From Streptomyces dangxiongensis (GTDB lineage Bacteria > Actinomycetota > Actinomycetes > Streptomycetales > Streptomycetaceae): a DNA stretch of 64,000 bases. The position numbers were made by a program, and so were the translations under genes. The notes beneath the pieces were generated by a model. The model had not been told where the DNA came from and searched no databases. It worked only from the letters and a program-made list of their open reading frames with translations. Positions 28,151 through 35,974 of this stretch are shown piece by piece. Location of the stretch: the NCBI RefSeq assembly GCF_003675325.1, contig NZ_CP033073.1:6882001-6946000 (forward strand), in the 5' to 3' direction. The number at the start of each line of letters is the position of its first letter. The stretch's first letter is position 1.

Positions 28151-28280
28151 CGCACCGACGTGCCGCCGGGGAACGCTCGCGCGTGTGTCTGCCCGGACGC
28201 GCCGGGCCGCCAGGGGTCGCGTCAGCTCGCGCGGCGCGGTTCCCGGCGGCACACGACGGTCACCGTCCGTGCGGCCCGGC

Positions 28281-29168
28281 TCACAGGGGTCGTACCGCCA
28301 TCTTGTCCAGCGCTTCCAGCAGACCCGGTAGCTCCGGGCCCCGGCCCACCGGCAGGACCCCGCCGGGTTCGTCGTCCAGCAGGACGAACGCGATGTCGTC
28401 GGTGCGGGCCACGATCGACCAGCCGGGACCGTCGGCGCGCAGCGTACGGGCGTCACCCGGAGCGAACGACGAGCGTACCCGGCCGAGGGGTGGCGGCGAG
28501 TCGACGTAGGCGCGCGCCTGCGCGAGTACCCGGCGGACTCCCGCGTGACCGCCCGCCGAAGCGCCCGCGCCACCTTTCGTACCCGGTGTGCCCTTCGCGT
28601 CCGGTGTGCCCTCCTCGCCCTCCGGCGAGGATCCGGTGGCCTCCGCGCGCTCAGCGGGAGCGGAGAAGTCGGCGTCGTTGATCTGCCCCCGCCAGGCCGC
28701 CCACTGGAGCGCGATCTCATCGGCACCGAGACGTCGCTGTGCCGACCCCCAGACACGGGTGTCCGGTGGGCGCAGCGCCGGCCCGCCCGCCGTCTCGGGA
28801 GGCGGGTCGTGCGGAGCCGGCACGCCGGGTGCCGCGACTGCCACCGCCAGCGGCCACCCCGGCAGGGCGGTCACGACCGCGCGCTCGTCCGGTGACAACT
28901 CGTACTCCATGCCGCAGTCCCAGGACGCGATCGCCACGGCGACCAGCGAGACGTCGTCGATGACTACCGTCCAGCGGGCGCCGTCCCCGTCCTGGCCCAG
29001 CACCAGGCCGTACCCGTCGGCGCGCGGCGCCAGACCCAGGGCCGCGCAGGCCTCCGGGTAGTCGTCGCCCAGCACGCTCGGGAACTGCGCCGGCGTCAGC
29101 AGCACCGCCGTCAGCACGTACAGCGCGTCGTCCGCGGCGGCGACGGCCTCATCGTCCGTCCCGGCCAT
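28281..29168 (-). CDS. Conserved hypothetical protein
   Basis: The 295-residue soluble protein has an acidic N-terminal half (MAGTDDEAVAAADDALYVL start) with alternating strands (RWTVVIDDVSLVAVAIAS). A low-complexity linker rich in Gly, Ser, Thr and Glu covers about residues 190-215, and a C-terminal part has strand-rich segments (SIVARTDDIAFVLLDDEPGG). The start at 29168 is chosen over 29204 because the first Met begins the acidic segment. I recognise no family. Its only near neighbour in the same direction is a small frameshifted gene 145 bases upstream. Confidence 0.65.
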   Translation of the reverse strand: MAGTDDEAVAAADDALYVLTAVLLTPAQFPSVLGDDYPEACAALGLAPRADGYGLVLGQDGDGARWTVVIDDVSLVAVAIASWDCGMEYELSPDERAVVTALPGWPLAVAVAAPGVPAPHDPPPETAGGPALRPPDTRVWGSAQRRLGADEIALQWAAWRGQINDADFSAPAERAEATGSSPEGEEGTPDAKGTPGTKGGAGASAGGHAGVRRVLAQARAYVDSPPPLGRVRSSFAPGDARTLRADGPGWSIVARTDDIAFVLLDDEPGGVLPVGRGPELPGLLEALDKMAVRPL

Positions 29169-29312
29169 CCCAGCCTCCCCAGTGGTTCGTCCATCGGCGC
29201 GCACCCTAGTGCGAGCGGAAGCCGCTTGTCACGGGTCCGCACACCACGCGGAGCAGCAGGTTCCCACCTGGACAGGGGCGAAACGACCACCCTTGGGGAA
29301 GTGGTGTTCCCC

Positions 29313-29617
29313 TCAGGCCGCGGGCAGCCCGAGCAGGTCGCGGGCCACCGCACCGGGCGGCTCGTCGCACTCCCGGGCCAGCGCGCGACCGCCCGGCAGG
29401 CCAGCTCGCTCACGCCGAACGACAGCGCCTCGGGCGACACCCAGGCCGCTGCCTCCTCGACCCCGTCCTCGTCGTCCAGCGCACGAGCCACCACATAGAC
29501 GGCCGCAGCTTCGAACAAGTTGTGCGCGCGCCGCTCCTGGCCACCCGCCGGCCGCGCGTGCGTGGAGGTGCGGAGCCTGGCGGCGTACCTGCGGACCATG
29601 GCGAACACGTGGACCAC
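29313..29617 (-). pseudogene. Small conserved protein with a one-base deletion
   Basis: The first frame reads MVRRYAARLRTSTHARPAG, then AHNLFEAAAVYVVARALDDE and SFGVSELACRAV. It then shifts, and the next frame continues ALARECDEPPGAVARDLLGL to a stop near 29313. One G missing in GCGCGCTGG (expected GCGGCGCTGG) explains the break. The intact product would be about 95-100 residues and helical. A GGGGAGAGG sequence precedes GTG/ATG starts near 29600-29617. The family is not recognised; a sequencing error is possible. Confidence 0.5.
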
Positions 29618-29706
29618 CCTCTCCCCGTAGCAGGATCAGTTCCATCACTCATCTGCTGCTCTTCAACGTAGAGTTGCGGTTTCGACGGCATAAGGGGGAC
29701 GACGCG

Positions 29707-30612
29707 GTGAAGCGGTTCGAGCGGCTGGGCCGGATCCGCCGGCTGGACCCGGTGACGGACGCATCGGAGATCTACCGGATCAGTGTCACCCTCGAGCTCC
29801 CCTGGGACTACACGCGTGCCCTCGAGCTGGCCCTTTACCGCACCTACGCGGTGCCGAGCATCGGTCGGCTGCTCGCACGGACGGCGGAGCTGACCGACCG
29901 CACGCAGAAGCGGTACGACGACACCTCGCTGCTCCTCGACACCATCGTGGAACACGGCTTCACCGCGGAGCAGGGACGTACCGCGATCCGCCGCATCAAC
30001 CAGATGCACCGCAGCTTCGACATCAGCGACGACGACATGCGGTACGTGCTGAGCACCTTCGTGGTGGTGCCCCGGCGCTGGATCGACACCTACGGCTGGC
30101 GCCGGCTGTCCCGGCACGAGGTCGTCGCCACCACGGAGTACTACCGCACCCTCGGCCGGCTGATGGGCATCCCGGGAATCCCTGAGACCTACGAGGAGTT
30201 CGAAGCCCTGCTCGACGGCTACGAGGCAGCCCACTTCGGCTGGGACGAGGAAGCCCGCCGTGTCTCCGACGCCACCCTCGGCCTGATGGCGTCCTGGTAC
30301 CCGCGGCCCATGGCGCCGCTGCTGCGCACGGCGACGCTCGCCCTGCTCGACGAGCCGCTGCTGCGCGCCTTCCGCTACCCGCGACCCGGCGCGGCCACCA
30401 CCGCGCTGGTGCGCCGCGCCGTACGGACGCGTGGCCGGCTGGTCCGGCTGCTGCCGCCGCGCCGCGTTCCGCACTTCGCACGCCAGAACCGGGAGATCAA
30501 GGGATATCCGAACGGTTACCGCGTGGCCGACCTCGGCACCTGCCCGGTCCCCGGGCTGCGTGGCTGCCCGGTGCGGTACCGGGACGGTTCAGCGGCCGAC
30601 ACCGTCGAGTGA
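29707..30612 (+). CDS. MpaB-type oxygenase domain protein (DUF2236)
   Basis: The 301-residue protein belongs to the MpaB/latex-clearing-protein-like family of haem-binding oxygenases. Family marks are RINQMHRSFDISDDDMRYVL, with the conserved His, followed by STFVVVPRRWIDTYGWRRLS. A C-terminal half contains YPRPMAPLLRTATLALLDEP. The GTG start follows AGGGGGA. It overlaps tail-to-tail by 24 bases with the PadR gene. The oxidised substrate is unknown. Confidence 0.82.
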   Translation: MKRFERLGRIRRLDPVTDASEIYRISVTLELPWDYTRALELALYRTYAVPSIGRLLARTAELTDRTQKRYDDTSLLLDTIVEHGFTAEQGRTAIRRINQMHRSFDISDDDMRYVLSTFVVVPRRWIDTYGWRRLSRHEVVATTEYYRTLGRLMGIPGIPETYEEFEALLDGYEAAHFGWDEEARRVSDATLGLMASWYPRPMAPLLRTATLALLDEPLLRAFRYPRPGAATTALVRRAVRTRGRLVRLLPPRRVPHFARQNREIKGYPNGYRVADLGTCPVPGLRGCPVRYRDGSAADTVE

Positions 30613-31122
30613 CGCCAGCGTGTCGCGCAGCCAGGCCAGTTCGGCCCGGCTCGTGGCCCGGGCGATGGTGAGCACACCCCGCCGGAACGGGTCGTCCAGT
30701 TCCTCGGCGCGCAACGGCCGGTCGCCCTCGTAGAAGAAGCTCGCCGGCTCCTCCAGGAAGTCCAGCCGGCGGCGCAGTACGGCTGCCTGCGCGGCGGGAT
30801 CCGCCAGGTGCCGGAGGAACGCCAGCAGTGTGAACCAGTGGTTCTCGTCGGTGATCTCGCGCTGCGTGGGCTCGGCGAGCCGGCGCTTCAACTCGCGTCC
30901 GCCCTCCTCCGTCAGTCTCAGCACATGGCGCGGCGCGGCCACGGCGCCGGGCTCGGTGGCCCGCACCAGCAGGCCGGCCTTCTCCAGCCGCTTGATCGCC
31001 GGGTACAGCGTGCTCTCGGCGACGGGGCGCACATGGCCGGTGAGCGCCGCGATGTGACGGCGCAGGACGTACCCGTGCAACGGGGCGTCGTACAGGAATC
31101 CCAGGATGGCCAGTTCGAGCAT
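30589..31122 (-). CDS. PadR-family transcriptional regulator
   Basis: The 177-residue protein has the PadR N-terminal winged helix (MLELAILGFLYDAPLHGYVL, then ESTLYPAIKRLEKAGLL) and a C-terminal dimerisation helix region (about residues 90-175). PadR proteins usually repress an adjacent gene and respond to small aromatic or drug-like molecules. It is divergent from an alpha/beta hydrolase, and the gap carries an 11-base direct repeat. Its 3' end overlaps the convergent MpaB-type gene. Confidence 0.93.
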   Translation of the reverse strand: MLELAILGFLYDAPLHGYVLRRHIAALTGHVRPVAESTLYPAIKRLEKAGLLVRATEPGAVAAPRHVLRLTEEGGRELKRRLAEPTQREITDENHWFTLLAFLRHLADPAAQAAVLRRRLDFLEEPASFFYEGDRPLRAEELDDPFRRGVLTIARATSRAELAWLRDTLASLDGVGR

Positions 31123-31139
31123 GGCCGCATTCTCTCTCA

Positions 31140-31182
31140 GACATACCTCGTCCTGGCACTAGCACGTCGACGACATACCTCG
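31140..31182. promoter_or_regulatory. 11-bp direct repeat in PadR/hydrolase gap
   Basis: GACATACCTCG occurs at 31140-31150 and again at 31172-31182, 32 bases (three helical turns) apart. Both lie between the PadR start and the hydrolase start. They are good candidates for PadR operators controlling both genes. Confidence 0.55.
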
Positions 31183-31226
31183 CCATCGATGTATTCTGGG
31201 TTCTCGAAACGATGTCAGGGAGGGGC

Positions 31227-31985
31227 ATGGTGCGGCAGGCCGCGTTCGACAGCAGGGGAAGCCACATCCGGTGGACCGAGACGCCGGGATCGGAGCCCGC
31301 CCGGGTGTACCTGCACGGGCTCGGGTCGATGTCCACCGCCTACCACGCGCACATCGCGGCCAGGCCCGATCTCACGGGCCGGCGCAGTCTCTTCGTGGAC
31401 CTCCCCGGACACGGCACGAGCGACCGTCCCCAAGGCTTCGGCTACACGCTCGAGGAACACGCCGACGCGGTCGCGGCCGCCCTGGACGCGGCGGGAGCCG
31501 CCGGTGCCGAAATGATCGGGCACAGCATGGGCGGCGCCGTGGCCGTCGTGCTCGCCCACCGGCGGCCCGACCTCGTCTCCCGGCTGGTCCTCACGGAGGC
31601 CAACCTGGACGCCTTCCCACCCGCGACCGCGGGCAGCAGCGCCATCGCCTCCTACGAAGAGGACGAGTTCGTCGAGAGCGGATACGCGCGCGTGCTGGAC
31701 GCCGTCGGCCCGCTGTGGGCGGCCACCATGCGGCTGACCGACCCCCGCGCCCTGCACCGCAGTGCCGTCGGTCTGCGCCGGGGCTCGGATCCGGTGATGC
31801 GCACGCTCCTGGAGGAGTCACCCGTCGACCGCGTCTTCCTCCAGGGCGCGCACACCGGTGAACTCGAGGGACGGGACCGCCTGGAATCGGCCGGGGTGCG
31901 GGTGGTGACCGTGCCCGGAGCCGGGCACAACGTCATGTTCGACAACCCCGATGCCTTCGCGGCAGCGATCGCCCGAACCGGCTGA
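31227..31985 (+). CDS. Alpha/beta hydrolase
   Basis: The 252-residue protein shows the alpha/beta hydrolase fold. The oxyanion region LHGLGSMSTAY, DLPGHGTSDRP, the nucleophile elbow GHSMGG and the C-terminal catalytic His in GAGHNVMFDNP are all present. The start at 31227 is chosen because AGGGAGG lies 5 bases upstream; an ATG at 31212 is in frame but weaker. It is divergent from a PadR regulator. The substrate cannot be told. Confidence 0.9.
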   Translation: MVRQAAFDSRGSHIRWTETPGSEPARVYLHGLGSMSTAYHAHIAARPDLTGRRSLFVDLPGHGTSDRPQGFGYTLEEHADAVAAALDAAGAAGAEMIGHSMGGAVAVVLAHRRPDLVSRLVLTEANLDAFPPATAGSSAIASYEEDEFVESGYARVLDAVGPLWAATMRLTDPRALHRSAVGLRRGSDPVMRTLLEESPVDRVFLQGAHTGELEGRDRLESAGVRVVTVPGAGHNVMFDNPDAFAAAIARTG

Positions 31986-31999
31986 CCCCACCCCGGTCG

Positions 32000-32608
32000 T
32001 CAGTCCTCGCGGACCGCGAGCGCGAGGAACCGCGCGTCCTCGTCGGTGTACGACGTCATGCGCCATCCCGAACGTCCCAGGAGCGGACCGAGATTGCCCT
32101 CGGCGCGCAGGTCGTCGGGGGTGATCCGGCGGCCCTGACGTGCCGCCAGGGCCGCGCGACCGATGGGATGGAAGAGCGCGAGCGTGCCACCCGGCCTGAC
32201 GACGCGAGCCAGTTCCCCCAGGTTCTTCGCCGGAAGCGGCAGATGGGCGATCAGGCCGGCGGCGAACACGGCGTCCAGGCAACCCGGGCGCAGCGGCAGC
32301 GCGGCGACGTCCGCGAGCAGCAGTCGGCCGTCGCGGTCCCTGCCCGCCCGCACGGCGGTCTGGAGCATCGCCGGGGTCAGGTCGGCGCCCAGCACCACCC
32401 CGGAGGGGCCCACGGCGGCGCGCAGGGGCGGCAGGGCGCGCCCCGTGCCGCAGCCGGCGTCCAGTACGCGGTCCCCCTCCTTCAGCCCGAGACCGGTGAC
32501 GGCGGCGGCGTAGGCCGGCCCGTCGTCCGGGAACCGGTTGTCCCAGTCGGCCGCCCGCGCGGTGAAGAACTCCTGGACGTGTGTGTGGTCGACGCTCATG
32601 CTCCGCAT
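32000..32608 (-). CDS. Class I SAM-dependent methyltransferase
   Basis: The 202-residue protein has motif I VLDAGCGTGRAL near residue 48, the acidic residue in GADLTPAMLQ, DVAALPLRPGCLDAVFAAG and VVRPGGTLALFHP. The fold is that of small-molecule methyltransferases (Methyltransf_11). The start at 32608 has GAGAG close upstream; a Met three codons later is also possible. Its target is unknown. It converges on the hydrolase gene. Confidence 0.9.
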   Translation of the reverse strand: MRSMSVDHTHVQEFFTARAADWDNRFPDDGPAYAAAVTGLGLKEGDRVLDAGCGTGRALPPLRAAVGPSGVVLGADLTPAMLQTAVRAGRDRDGRLLLADVAALPLRPGCLDAVFAAGLIAHLPLPAKNLGELARVVRPGGTLALFHPIGRAALAARQGRRITPDDLRAEGNLGPLLGRSGWRMTSYTDEDARFLALAVRED

Positions 32609-32670
32609 GATCTCTCACCGCCACAAGGGGCACCGCTGCGCGCATGTCCGAGCGGGACGTGCCCCGCCGC

Positions 32671-33099
32671 TCAGGCGGCCAGGTCCCGGACGGCCACAAC
32701 GTTGTCGATGGTGACGCGGACCAGCAGTTCGCCCGGCACGCCGTTGCGGGCGCCGTACTCCTCGGCGCGCTCCTGGCCCATGTACCGGGCCGCGATCCGG
32801 GTGGCCCAAAGACGCACCTCGGCCAGGTCCTCCGACAACCGGGCCCGGCCGCTCACCACCACGAAGTGGAAGGGCGGACGGTCGTCGTCCACGCAGAGGG
32901 CAACCCGGCCGTCACGGGCCAGATTACGTCCCTTCACCGTGCCATTGCCGGTGTTGAAGACCAGTTCGTCCCCGTCCAGCACGAACCAGATCGGAGCCAC
33001 ATGCGGGCTCCCGTCTGCGCGAACGGTGGACAGCTTGCCGGTGCGGGTCCCGTCCGAGACGAACGCCCGCCACTCCTCATCGGTCATCTTCTCTGCCAT
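32671..33099 (-). CDS. PPOX-class F420/FMN-dependent oxidoreductase
   Basis: The 142-residue protein has a split-barrel flavin-reductase-like fold of the pyridoxamine 5'-phosphate oxidase group. Visible are GKLSTVRADGSPHVAPIWFV, the TGNGTVKGRNLARDGRVAL strand region and VVVSGRARLSED. The usual length for actinobacterial members is about 140. The start at 33099 (MAEKMTDEEW) is preferred. The 62-base gap to the methyltransferase could allow co-transcription. Confidence 0.85.
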   Translation of the reverse strand: MAEKMTDEEWRAFVSDGTRTGKLSTVRADGSPHVAPIWFVLDGDELVFNTGNGTVKGRNLARDGRVALCVDDDRPPFHFVVVSGRARLSEDLAEVRLWATRIAARYMGQERAEEYGARNGVPGELLVRVTIDNVVAVRDLAA

Positions 33100-33191
33100 G
33101 GGCCCATCCTGCTTGCCCGCGCGCCGGTCGTGGGGAAGGCTGGCGGAGAGGTTCCTCCAGCCAGGGGGAGACATCACACGGGGAGAGGGAC

Positions 33192-33605
33192 ATGCCGCAG
33201 AACCAGGGACTCGGCTGGCTCCTGGACGATCTGACCGAGCGGGTGGACCACGTGCGCCACGCGCTGGTCCTGTCGAACGACGGACTGGTCACGGGAGCGA
33301 GTACGGGGCTACGCCGTGAGGACGCCGAGCATCTGGCCGCCGTCGCGTCCGGACTGCACAGCCTCGCCAAGGGCTCGGGACGCCACTTCGGTGCGGGCAG
33401 GGTCCGCCAGACGATGATCGAGTACGACGACGCCGTGCTGTTCGTGACCGCGGCCGGCGCCGGCAGCTGTCTGTGCGTGCTCAGCGGGGCGGAGGCGGAC
33501 ATCGGGCAGATCGCCTATGAGATGACGCTGCTCGTCAACCGGGTCGGCGAACACCTCGGCGTCGACGCCAGACAACCCGAGAAGACGCGCATCACGGACG
33601 CCTGA
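33192..33605 (+). CDS. Roadblock/LC7 domain protein
   Basis: The 137-residue protein has a roadblock/LC7 fold (ALVLSNDGLVTGASTGLR, then the helix AEHLAAVASGLHSLAKGSG and strands MIEYDDAVLFVTAAG). It matches the second component (CvnB-like) of streptomycete conservons. The other conservon parts (sensor kinase-like, DUF742 and small GTPase) are absent here, so this is an orphan copy. The start follows GGGGAGAGG. Confidence 0.88.
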   Translation: MPQNQGLGWLLDDLTERVDHVRHALVLSNDGLVTGASTGLRREDAEHLAAVASGLHSLAKGSGRHFGAGRVRQTMIEYDDAVLFVTAAGAGSCLCVLSGAEADIGQIAYEMTLLVNRVGEHLGVDARQPEKTRITDA

Positions 33606-33731
33606 CCAGCGACTTCTCCCACTCGCCTGGAGTTATCCACAGGCCTGACACGGTCGGCGACGAAACAGCTACGGTGTGTGCACGGCGAACGCACAGGGCG
33701 TGCGCCACTCACTCCACGGGGGAGTACGACC

Positions 33732-35057
33732 ATGTCGGCAAACACCGTCGGCCCGACCCGCCCCAGCCACTGCACACCGAGTTGTGCGGCCCACGAACTG
33801 GAAGTCAAGCGAAGCGAGTTCGAACTCGCCGTCCACCTCGGCCGCATCCGGACCGTGCCCGACGACGGGGGAGGCGGAGACCGTCGGGTGGAGTGGGCGG
33901 AGATCGATCGCCTCCGTGCGCAGGACGGCTTTCCCGATGCCCTGCGCGAGCGGCTGCGGGTCATGGGCACCGCGGAGGGCGCCGCCCTCATGAACATCTC
34001 GGCCGGCCGCTTCACCCGGCTCGCCCGACTGGGCCTGCTCGTGCCCGTGAAGTTCTACCTCAACCGCTACCGCGCCGTGGTCTGGCTCTATCTGGCGGAA
34101 GAACTGCGCGAGTTCGCCGCGGACGCGAAGAACACGAGCCTCCTGAAGGGGCGTACGCCCGAGAGCCTGCGCGGCCAGCTCGCGGCCGGAGTGGATCTCC
34201 GGGCCCGCAACTGGCGCGGACGCCGTCTGGGAACCCTGCTTCGGCAGGCGGAGCACCCCTGGGCCCGCGCCGGGGCAGTGGCCGCTTTCCTCACCCCCGC
34301 CGAAGTCGTCGGCATCGTCCGGGATCCGTACGAGCGTGCGTACCTGAACCGGTTCCGCCCCGCCCCACCTGGCCCAGGCGCTCCCGGAACGCCCTCCGCG
34401 GAGTTTGCCGAGCGGATCATGACAGCCCAGGACGCGGATGAGCTCGGCTGGCTGCGCAGCGACCTGGCGCGCGCGATGGAAGAGGCCCGCACCCTCGCGC
34501 CCGCCCCGCGCCCCGCCGCCCGCCGCGCTCCGCCGGCGATCCGAGCGGCGGCGCGGCCCATCCCGCCGATGACGCGCACGGTCACCCGGCCCATGGAGGA
34601 CGCGACGAGGTTCCCGGGAACGGCGACGCGTTCCGAGCACCACGCGCCGCGACCGCCCGGACCGACAGCGCGGCCATCTGCGCCGACGACACGACCACTT
34701 GGGGTGCCCGCACACGCACGCGGGTCGGCCACCCGGCCGGCGACCCGGCCGCCCTGGCGGGCAACCCGACCGCCGCTATCGGTGACCCGGCCGCCCTGGC
34801 GGGCAACCCGACCGCCGCTATCGGTGACCCGGCCGTCACCGGCGGCGGCACGGCCCCGGCCGCGGGCGGTGCCGGTGCGACCGGCAGCCGCGCTCCTCCC
34901 GCAGGGGCACGAGACCCGACGGACCGGCCGGGCGGCGCCCCCCGCTGTACGGCGAACGCCACAGCCGGTGCCGCAGTCACTGCCGGAAGCCGCGCGGCCG
35001 TCCCGTGGTCTGCGTGCCTGGCTGCGGTGGAGAGGACCACGACCCGCACGGGCCTGA
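33732..35057 (+). CDS. DUF6397 protein with Pro/Thr/Arg-rich repeat tail
   Basis: The 441-residue protein has a structured N-terminal half (about residues 20-230) typical of the streptomycete DUF6397 family, including NISAGRFTRLARLGLL and VWLYLAEELREFAAD. The C-terminal half is rich in Pro, Thr, Ala and Arg, with many ATRP-type units. A 42-base sequence in the tail is repeated exactly in tandem. HTH-like segments suggest DNA binding, but this is not established. The start at 33732 follows GGGGGAG. The stop codon sits in the loop of a short hairpin. Confidence 0.8.
   Translation: MSANTVGPTRPSHCTPSCAAHELEVKRSEFELAVHLGRIRTVPDDGGGGDRRVEWAEIDRLRAQDGFPDALRERLRVMGTAEGAALMNISAGRFTRLARLGLLVPVKFYLNRYRAVVWLYLAEELREFAADAKNTSLLKGRTPESLRGQLAAGVDLRARNWRGRRLGTLLRQAEHPWARAGAVAAFLTPAEVVGIVRDPYERAYLNRFRPAPPGPGAPGTPSAEFAERIMTAQDADELGWLRSDLARAMEEARTLAPAPRPAARRAPPAIRAAARPIPPMTRTVTRPMEDATRFPGTATRSEHHAPRPPGPTARPSAPTTRPLGVPAHARGSATRPATRPPWRATRPPLSVTRPPWRATRPPLSVTRPSPAAARPRPRAVPVRPAAALLPQGHETRRTGRAAPPAVRRTPQPVPQSLPEAARPSRGLRAWLRWRGPRPARA
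34743..34835. repeat. 42-bp perfect tandem repeat within DUF6397 gene
   Basis: Copy one spans 34743-34784 and copy two 34785-34826, identical, with the first nine bases of a third copy following. Each copy encodes 14 residues of the TRPPWRATRPPLSV kind, so copy number changes keep the frame. Confidence 0.9.
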
Positions 35058-35089
35058 AAGGCCCGCCGCCGGCACCCGCCGTCGGGTGT
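35050..35089. terminator. Two hairpins between convergent DUF6397 and thioesterase genes
   Basis: GGGCCT (35050-35055) pairs with AGGCCC (35059-35064); the DUF6397 stop TGA is in the loop. A second stem joins GCACCC (35072-35077) with GGGTGT (35084-35089). They lie where the two genes converge and could terminate both. Confidence 0.5.
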
Positions 35090-35955
35090 CACAGGGACCG
35101 GAACAGGCCTTCCTGGACTACCGAGACGAGCAGCCGCCCCCGTACGTCGTAGATGCGACCGCGGGCCAGGCCCCGCCCACCGGTGGCGATCGGCGACTCC
35201 TGGTCGTACAGGAACCACTCGTCCGCCCGGAACGGCCGGTGGAACCACATGGCGTGGTCCAGAGACGCCAGGTCGAAGTTCCGCGGTCCCCACAGCGGCT
35301 CGACCGGGATGCGCACCGCGTCCAGGAGGGTCATGTCACTGGCGTAGGTCAGCGCGCACGTGTGCACCAGCGGATCGTCGCCGAGCGGGCCGACCGCGCG
35401 CATCCACACGGCGCTGCGCGGCTCGGCGCCCTGGATCTCGTCAGCGTTCCAGCGCAGGCGGTCGACATACCGGATGTCGAAGGGCTGGCGGCGTGCCATC
35501 CGTTCCAACTGCTCGGGCAGCGACCCGAGATGCTTGCGTATCTCCTCGGTGACCGTCGGCAGCGACTGTGGGTCCGGCACCTCACGGGCCGGCGGGAGCT
35601 GATGCTCGAACGGTCCTTCCTCAGGCTTGTGAAAGGAGGCGGTCAGATTGAAGATCGTGCGACCCTGCTGCACGGCCGTGACCCGGCGCGTGGTGAACGT
35701 GCGCCCGTCGCGGACCCGCTCCACCTGGTACACGATCGGCACGCCGGGCCGGCCCGGGCGCAGGAAGTACGCGTGCAGGGAATGCACCGGGCGCTCGCCG
35801 TCCGTGGTGCGGCCGGCGGCGACCAGTGCCTGGCCCGCCACCTGGCCGCCGAAGACCCGCTGGAGGGACTCCTGCGGGCTGCGGCCACGAAAGATGTTGA
35901 CCTCGATCTGCTCCAGGTCGAGCAGGTCGACGAGTCTCTCGGCCGGATTCGTCAT
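35089..35955 (-). CDS. tesB: Acyl-CoA thioesterase II
   Basis: The 288-residue protein has the double hot-dog fold of TesB, which hydrolyses acyl-CoA to free acid and CoA. Family marks are VFGGQVAGQALVAAGRT, PVHSLHAYFLRPG, the strand FTTRRVTAVQQG and the second hot-dog HAMWFHRPFRADEWFLY with ARGRIYDVRGRLLVSVVQEG. The start at 35955 lies 19 bases past the stop of the upstream helicase in the same direction, so the two are probably an operon. Confidence 0.94.
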   Translation of the reverse strand: MTNPAERLVDLLDLEQIEVNIFRGRSPQESLQRVFGGQVAGQALVAAGRTTDGERPVHSLHAYFLRPGRPGVPIVYQVERVRDGRTFTTRRVTAVQQGRTIFNLTASFHKPEEGPFEHQLPPAREVPDPQSLPTVTEEIRKHLGSLPEQLERMARRQPFDIRYVDRLRWNADEIQGAEPRSAVWMRAVGPLGDDPLVHTCALTYASDMTLLDAVRIPVEPLWGPRNFDLASLDHAMWFHRPFRADEWFLYDQESPIATGGRGLARGRIYDVRGRLLVSVVQEGLFRSL

Positions 35956-35974
35956 CGGTGGGTTTCTCCTGTGC

